Assembly (NCBI GenBank): GCA_003567835.1 | Contig: PWYO01000293.1 | Location: 1 to 10,594, forward strand | DNA length: 10,594 nt | Origin: Actinomycetota bacterium | Lineage (GTDB): Bacteria > Actinomycetota > Humimicrobiia > Humimicrobiales > Humimicrobiaceae | Direction of reading: 5' to 3' | In this document: piece by piece, positions 6,819 through 10,594 of the stretch | Layout: each line of letters begins with the position of its first letter | Numbering within the stretch: the stretch's first letter is position 1 | Program-made: the position numbers and the translations under genes | Notes under the pieces: model-generated | The model's database searches: none | Told to the model about the DNA's origin: nothing | Seen by the model: only the letters and a program-made list of their open reading frames with translations

Positions 6819-8144
6819 ATGCAGTACCGAGCATCCTATTTGCTGCATGATGCGGATAAACACCCTATAGAAAAAGGTGAAAATGCAGCTGCATGCATCC
6901 AAAAAGATTCTCTTCACCTCTTGCCTCAGCTGGGGGAGGCGCTATTTTTCTCACTCCGTGATATTACAGACATCGCAAAAGGGGACCATAAGGTCCACAT
7001 TGAGCTGTCCTGTCAGGAAAAACTCACCTTATACCATCTCGGGTACCGCTATGATGATTTCCTAAGGGACCTTTTTGGGGCCCGAAATGAATTATTGCTA
7101 AAGGATATGCTGATGCATGAGCGTTTAAAAAAAACGGGTGTGAAAGCGGAAATTGATTATTCTAAAAACAACCAAACAAAACTCGAAAAAGAAAAAGGCG
7201 AGACCAGGCTCTATGAAACCGGGATGGTGTTCATCCCTGAAAACAATCATATAGTACGAATACCTTACAGCGATATGACGGAAATCAAAGAACAGGATTA
7301 TGCTCTGATGATAAGCACGGATTATGATGAGAAAATAGTATTGTCTAAAATGGCCAGGCAGTTTGATCCTTTCAAGCAAGCACTGTCTGAAGCAATCAAT
7401 GCCTTATCGGTAAAGACCCAATCCATGCTCAAGGAGCTGGCCCCTGGTGTGAATGCCTCGGTCATCAGAAAAGCGGCAAGGCATATGAAAGAGGGGAGGG
7501 CGGCAAAAAGAAGCATGATTGAAGCCATATCCCCGGCATTATGGCAGGAACTGGAAAACAAACTGGAAACAGCCCATATACGGGAGGAATATGATTTCCT
7601 GCAGTCAATGGCAAAAAAAGAAAAAATATGTATTGGTTTTAAAAGGGGGCTTATGGGGGATCTTACAGGGGAATATATATGGTTTCTGATTCCCATAATC
7701 AGTGATGATCCCAGTCAGCCAGGCAATGCCCTGGCCATGGAAGCGGGATCACTGGAAAAAAAGGGAGGCAATGCCACCTATTTCTTTCGGATAACCAGCA
7801 GGAAAGACAGGTTTGACCCAGATCGCTGCAACCAACAGGTAGACCAATTCATAAAAGATCTGAACCGAGCCATGGTATCGGTGAATTTCCGCAGAGAACC
7901 GATTTATCTGCCGGAACAGAGATTGCAGGAGCCGCGCTATAGGCATTATAGGTTTGCAGTGGACCAGCTGCCTGAGCTTCGCAAATTAAGACAATTGTTT
8001 ATAGGCAGAGTCTTTCACCGAGACCACCAGCAATGGACCCATGATATTAGAGACCTGCTCACCTTCAATGTTACCACAAAAAATGATCAGGCCAAGTGGA
8101 AGGATGAGCAGCCGGAGCCTGAAAAAGGAGAAACGATTGCTTAA
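6819..8144 (+). CDS. Uncharacterised 441-residue protein with two tandem PH-like repeats; first gene of zinc-ribbon operon
   Basis: I do not know a named function. ATG at 6819 follows GGGGAG at 6809-6814; an in-frame TTG at 6801 has no ribosome site. There are no membrane helices or signal peptide, so it is probably cytoplasmic. Residues 29-92 and 131-197 align with each other: LLPQLGEALFFSLRDITDI versus FIPENNHIVRIPYSDMTEI, then EKLTLYHLGYRYDDF versus EKIVLSKMARQFDPF, each ending in an amphipathic helix (RDLFGARNEL / KQALSEAINAL). The strand-rich run closed by a helix, with the IPYSDM...E...Y pattern, resembles bacterial PH-like/GRAM-type domains; this fold call is inference. A helical middle (about 200-265, KAARHMKEGRAAKRSM) and a third strand-rich region (268-360) follow. 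The C-terminus is rich in Arg, His and Glu. It heads a probable operon with the two zinc-ribbon genes (31-nt and 20-nt gaps), suggesting a joint complex. No clear promoter was found upstream. Confidence 0.82.
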   Translation: MQYRASYLLHDADKHPIEKGENAAACIQKDSLHLLPQLGEALFFSLRDITDIAKGDHKVHIELSCQEKLTLYHLGYRYDDFLRDLFGARNELLLKDMLMHERLKKTGVKAEIDYSKNNQTKLEKEKGETRLYETGMVFIPENNHIVRIPYSDMTEIKEQDYALMISTDYDEKIVLSKMARQFDPFKQALSEAINALSVKTQSMLKELAPGVNASVIRKAARHMKEGRAAKRSMIEAISPALWQELENKLETAHIREEYDFLQSMAKKEKICIGFKRGLMGDLTGEYIWFLIPIISDDPSQPGNALAMEAGSLEKKGGNATYFFRITSRKDRFDPDRCNQQVDQFIKDLNRAMVSVNFRREPIYLPEQRLQEPRYRHYRFAVDQLPELRKLRQLFIGRVFHRDHQQWTHDIRDLLTFNVTTKNDQAKWKDEQPEPEKGETIA

Positions 8145-8175
8145 AACTGCCATATATAATCAAGGAGCATGAAAG

Positions 8176-8511
8176 ATGATCGGATACAAGCATCCTTGCC
8201 GTTATTGTGATCAGCTAATACCCCCACAATCCAATACCTGTCCTCATTGCGGAAAGATCAACCCACTACAGCTGCGCTGCCCCCAATGCAGAAGCCCCAT
8301 ACAAGAAGACTGGAAAGTGTGCAGCAGCTGTGGGCTTGCACTGCAGATCAAATGCCCGCAATGCGGGGAAACCACTTTTTTTTCTGATTACTGCCAGCAT
8401 TGTGATGGCCGCTTGGCTATGGTTTGCTCTAACAGGAAATGCAGAAAAGAACAGCTGCCCATTAGCGGAAATTGCAACCAGTGCGGAAAACCGCTTAAAA
8501 AATTATCATAA
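8176..8511 (+). CDS. Four-zinc-ribbon protein (DZANK-like), middle gene of operon
   Basis: This 111-residue protein contains sixteen cysteines, all in paired metal-binding knuckles: C8/C11 with C22/C25, C35/C38 with C49/C52, C60/C63 with C73/C76, and C84/C89 with C100/C103. The last ribbon has CSNRKC (four-residue gap) instead of CxxC. This makes four consecutive zinc ribbons with short linkers and almost nothing else, a layout typical of double-zinc-ribbon (DZANK) adaptor proteins. These mostly mediate protein or nucleic-acid contacts; there is no catalytic domain. ATG at 8176 follows AAGGAG at 8162-8167. It lies 31 nt after the upstream gene and 20 nt before the next, so the three are probably co-transcribed. 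The precise role is unknown. Confidence 0.88.
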   Translation: MIGYKHPCRYCDQLIPPQSNTCPHCGKINPLQLRCPQCRSPIQEDWKVCSSCGLALQIKCPQCGETTFFSDYCQHCDGRLAMVCSNRKCRKEQLPISGNCNQCGKPLKKLS

Positions 8512-8531
8512 TCTTAGAAGAAAGGACGATT

Positions 8532-9194
8532 ATGCTTCAGTCATTTACCAGCAATTACAAAGACAACAGCACAGAAGCAGGGTTTCAGTTTACTTTTTTG
8601 TGTGACCTTTGCAGGGATGGATACAAGACAAAATTTATATCTTCAAAAAGCCACGGCAGGGGCAGATTTTTCAAAAATGTGGGCAGGATTGCCGGCGCTG
8701 CCGCTTCCATGACTGGAAGATATGGGGCAGGCTACGGCATTCGCAGAGGCGTAGATGCCTTTTCTGACCGTTACAGGGGCATGTCTGCAGAATGGCATAA
8801 GGAGCATGAACAAGCTTTCGGACTGGCCCAAAACGAAGCCAGGGGCCATTTTCACCGATGCCCCAAATGCAATAAATGGGTCTGTGAAATGGATTGGAAT
8901 GAACAGGAAGGTCTATGCGTCAAAGATGCCCCGCGCACCAATGTGGAAGTGGCCTCCGCAAAGGCAGAGAAAATGGTTTCTGACATCAAAAAAAAGGCTT
9001 CCCAGACCGAAGTGTTCAGTGGAGAGATCGAAAGCAAGCAGACCCTTTGCCCCCAATGCGGCAAACCATCTGGAGAAGGAAAGTTCTGCAATAATTGCGG
9101 CGGCAGTCTTCAGATGGTCCAGTGTGAAACATGCGGAACCAGAAGCCCGGTTGGGACCCGGTTCTGCGGCGAATGTGGTGCAAAAATCATATAA
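8532..9194 (+). CDS. Zinc-ribbon protein with Gly/Arg-rich linker, last gene of operon
   Basis: This 220-residue protein has no known function. The N-terminus has a CDLC knuckle (C24/C27) after GFQFTF. A Gly/Ala/Arg-rich stretch (about 42-83: GRGRFFKNVGRIAGAAASM and following) could be a flexible linker or membrane-contacting amphipathic segment. A second knuckle CPKC (C110/C113) then follows, so C24/C27 and C110/C113 may form one ribbon split by an 80-residue insert. Next come C118..D121 and C129..D132 in the motif VCEMDWNEQEGLCVKDAP, where Asp stands where a ribbon would have Cys. A Lys/Glu-rich helix (about 137-160) leads to a C-terminal double zinc ribbon (C173/C176, C186/C189, C198/C201, C212/C215). 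That end resembles the ribbons of the gene just upstream. Ribosome site AGAAAGGA lies 5 nt before ATG at 8532. No terminator was recognised after the stop. Confidence 0.86.
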   Translation: MLQSFTSNYKDNSTEAGFQFTFLCDLCRDGYKTKFISSKSHGRGRFFKNVGRIAGAAASMTGRYGAGYGIRRGVDAFSDRYRGMSAEWHKEHEQAFGLAQNEARGHFHRCPKCNKWVCEMDWNEQEGLCVKDAPRTNVEVASAKAEKMVSDIKKKASQTEVFSGEIESKQTLCPQCGKPSGEGKFCNNCGGSLQMVQCETCGTRSPVGTRFCGECGAKII

Positions 9195-9636
9195 ACTGCC
9201 GGCACCGTCACCATAGGCTTGGATTGCAGCCGCCATGGTAAGAAATAAGGCTGGTCGGTTTTTGGGTTGGCTCTGTTAAACAGGCTCTCCATGAAAAAGG
9301 GTGGACACGGGGTTCAGTAAAACTGGTTTTTCCCGTTGACACTATGGTGCTGCAAAGCCAAACACCATGCAAGTATCTCCAAAACAACCTGTTGGCTGGA
9401 TGGGGCAACTTTGTGTATGCTTTTTTAAGTGCATCTATAAAAGTTTGAGAAACTTGGCTATTTTTATGCAATGACCTGCACAGGATCAACCCATCTTATG
9501 GTATGCATGTATGGCAAATCCCCAAGCATGTTTGCAGAGTAACTTGTGCCCGGTTTCTTTTTGGGCGGCCAGGGCCATGATTTGTTTTTCAGGTGATGAC
9601 CTAAAAGGCATCTACAATCATAAAAAAAAAGACTGA
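9195..9636. other. Long intergenic region without a recognisable gene
   Basis: No homologue, RNA gene or terminator is recognised here. On the minus strand a 41-codon frame (9611-9486, beginning MPFRSSPEKQIMALAAQKET) overlaps by one or two bases a longer frame (from 9489 leftward to 9208, TTG start, HKNSQVSQTFIDALKKAY near its beginning). Together they might be a degraded gene, but neither has a ribosome site or a family match. A small palindrome CTGTT-A-AACAG sits at about 9267-9277. Confidence 0.4.
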
Positions 9637-9664
9637 TTGAAATGCCGTAAGCATTCCTTATAAT
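9637..9664 (+). promoter_or_regulatory. Sigma-70-type promoter of the lipoprotein gene
   Basis: TTGAAA (9637-9642), a 16-bp spacer and a perfect TATAAT (9659-9664) precede the gene. The predicted start near 9671 gives a very short leader that carries the AAAGGAGG ribosome site at 9679-9686. Confidence 0.78.
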
Positions 9665-9691
9665 AGGTATGATGCTTGAAAGGAGGACAAA

Positions 9692-10144
9692 ATGTTTACA
9701 AAAAACAAGATTATCGCCATAACAATCATAACCCTGTTTGCTGCGGGGCTATTTGTATGGGGCGGATGTGCCAGACAAGAGCAAAGAGAAGTAGATTTTG
9801 AAACCCTGTCAGCCGGCTATTACAGCCAGGTCTCAGAACCCAGCCATTATGTTATTGAAGATCAGCAAGAATTTCAGCAAGTATGGGGTAAAATAGAAGA
9901 AGGCAGCCCGCCGGACATCAATTTTGAAAATCATATGGTTGTAGCGGTTTTTCAGGGAGAAAAGCCCACCGGGGGTTTTGAGATTACCATTGAATCAGTC
10001 ATTGAAGCCAATGGCAGGCTCCAGGTATATGTCCAGGAGACCGCGCCAGGACCTGATGATATGGTCACCCAGGCTCTGACCTATCCCTACCATATGGTAA
10101 GGGTAGATGCAGCAGAAAAACCGGTTGATTTTATGGAACGTTAA
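9692..10144 (+). CDS. Lipoprotein with PrcB-like C-terminal domain
   Basis: This 150-residue exported protein has a signal peptide: basic start MFTKNK, hydrophobic core at about 7-22, and lipobox-like VWGGC with the lipidated Cys at 26. The mature part has a YVIEDQQEFQQVW segment (about 53-65) and then a beta-rich domain with VAVFQGEKPTGGFEITI (about 84-100). It ends in LTYPYHMVRV. The G-x-KPTGG(F/Y) core and the terminal PY..V strand match, by my recollection, the PrcB C-terminal domain (PF14343), first noted in a Treponema protease-complex subunit; its role elsewhere is unknown. It is predicted to sit on the outer face of the cytoplasmic membrane. AAAGGAGG lies 5 nt before ATG, and it has its own promoter, so it is probably monocistronic. 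The lipobox is slightly unusual, with Trp at -3. Confidence 0.83.
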   Translation: MFTKNKIIAITIITLFAAGLFVWGGCARQEQREVDFETLSAGYYSQVSEPSHYVIEDQQEFQQVWGKIEEGSPPDINFENHMVVAVFQGEKPTGGFEITIESVIEANGRLQVYVQETAPGPDDMVTQALTYPYHMVRVDAAEKPVDFMER

Positions 10145-10155
10145 ACCAGAACAGC

Positions 10156-10178
10156 AAAAAACCAGGCTGCGTTTTTTT
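10156..10178 (+). terminator. Weak possible terminator after the lipoprotein gene
   Basis: AAAAAAC (10156-10162) can pair with GTTTTTT (10171-10177) around an 8-nt loop, and the T run gives the uridine tract. The stem is nearly all A:T, so efficiency would be low. Confidence 0.35.
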
Positions 10179-10349
10179 AGGCTGCGGTGACCCTTTGCTG
10201 TCATATTTTCCATATCATACGGTGAATTGCGGGCCAATAAACAAATGGAAGAATCGGGAATAGTTGTGGTATTTGCCGAGCAATTGTGTTTATAATAAAG
10301 GCTGTAAAAAGCCCAAGGGGGTCAAGCAGGGGGGAAATTGCGATCTGGC

Positions 10350-10401
10350 CAAACCATAAGTGCTGATGCGCTTATATTTTTTTAAAACCGGCAAACCATA
10401 A
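10350..10401 (+). repeat. 10-bp direct repeat upstream of the DUF5752 gene
   Basis: CAAACCATAA occurs at 10350-10359 and 10392-10401, 42 bp apart (about four helical turns), each followed within a few bases by AGTGCT. It could be a pair of binding sites or chance. The rest of 10179-10437 shows no gene; a TATAAT at 10291-10296 lacks a proper -35. Confidence 0.3.
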
Positions 10402-10437
10402 AAGAGTGCTTTATTAAAAAAAGAATGAAACAGTAAT

Positions 10438-10594
10438 ATGAGAAAAAAGAAAAAAAAGAAATTTGTTTTTATGGACAGCATCACCCTGGTAAGCCCCACC
10501 GGACAGAGGGCCCAGAACCTCAGGGAGTTTTTAAACATCCTGGAAAATGCCCCGGACAAGGTCATCTTTCACCACCTCTACCAGTCCCATCTAA
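10438..10594 (+). CDS. DUF5752 family protein, N-terminus only (cut by window edge)
   Basis: The frame from ATG at 10438 encodes a six-lysine tract (MRKKKKKKFVF), then MDSITLVSPTGQRAQNLREF and VIFHHLYQSHL, and is still open at the window end (52 codons seen). The pattern F.F.D...L...TG..A.NLRE...L......VI..H matches my recollection of the start of DUF5752 proteins, which are often found near polysaccharide or glycogen genes; the function is unknown. No Shine-Dalgarno precedes 10438, and ATG at 10471 (MDSITL) is an alternative start. The A-rich run 10441-10462 encoding the lysines is prone to slippage in replication or sequencing. Confidence 0.65.
   Translation, partial: MRKKKKKKFVFMDSITLVSPTGQRAQNLREFLNILENAPDKVIFHHLYQSHL

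Noticed and set aside
6708..6917. Minus-strand frame before the operon (contains VWGNGIGPEKCPQMV)
   Set aside because: It overlaps the start of the 441-residue gene, has no family match, and its composition looks like a shadow frame.
8755..9216. 153-codon plus-strand frame inside the last operon gene
   Set aside because: It is the alternative frame of a gene whose own frame has clear paired-cysteine zinc ribbons and a ribosome site.
9541..9580. GCCCGG...GGGC run as a terminator
   Set aside because: The stem is only 4 bp and no T tract follows it on either strand at the right place.
10290..10565. 91-codon minus-strand frame at the right end
   Set aside because: It is opposite the DUF5752-like coding region; its phenylalanine run is the complement of the A-tract.

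Overview
The window looks like chromosomal DNA of an anaerobic, low-to-moderate G+C bacterium. The clues are a strict-anaerobe-type hybrid cluster protein, a Crp/Fnr regulator of the kind paired with it, strong AGGAGG-like ribosome binding sites, and several gene families (zinc-ribbon operon, TM1410-like GH114, PrcB-like lipoprotein) that I associate with Clostridia-like and related anaerobes. The lineage cannot be fixed from sequence alone. No rRNA, tRNA, CRISPR array or intact mobile element was seen.

Left part (1-2289): a divergent pair. A Crp/Fnr-family regulator runs leftward off the window edge. hcp (hybrid cluster protein / hydroxylamine reductase) runs rightward. Between them lies a perfect 6-4-6 palindrome at 585-600. 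Its centre is 41.5 bp upstream of the start predicted from the hcp -10 box, as expected for class II activation. hcp ends in a textbook rho-independent terminator. This is a self-contained nitrosative-stress or NO-detoxification unit.

Middle part (2290-4336): a gene graveyard with two apparently intact small membrane-protein genes. The remnants are an IS91-type (zinc-binding/Y2) transposase fragment, a 51-codon N-terminal piece of an NAD-dependent epimerase, and a short piece of an aldo/keto reductase. The intact genes encode a 93-residue two-helix membrane protein with a cysteine cluster and a rubredoxin-like zinc ribbon fused to a DUF2231-like membrane domain. The second has a good promoter and an operator-like palindrome at its start site. 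The DNA between them is very A+T-rich (2996-3275 holds nothing I can recognise).

4337-6148 encodes the translational GTPase TypA/BipA. Tail-to-tail with it, and sharing bases with its stop codon, is a decayed, frameshifted TM1410-like/GH114 glycoside hydrolase on the minus strand.

6819-9194 is a three-gene operon with short gaps and strong ribosome binding sites. It encodes a 441-residue soluble protein with a previously unremarked (to me) internal tandem duplication resembling two PH-like domains, a 111-residue protein made of four zinc ribbons, and a 220-residue protein with N- and C-terminal zinc ribbons around a Gly/Arg-rich linker. I know of no characterised function, so this is the best candidate for an undescribed system.

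Right end: a PrcB-like lipoprotein with its own sigma-70-type promoter, then the start of a DUF5752 family protein that runs off the edge.
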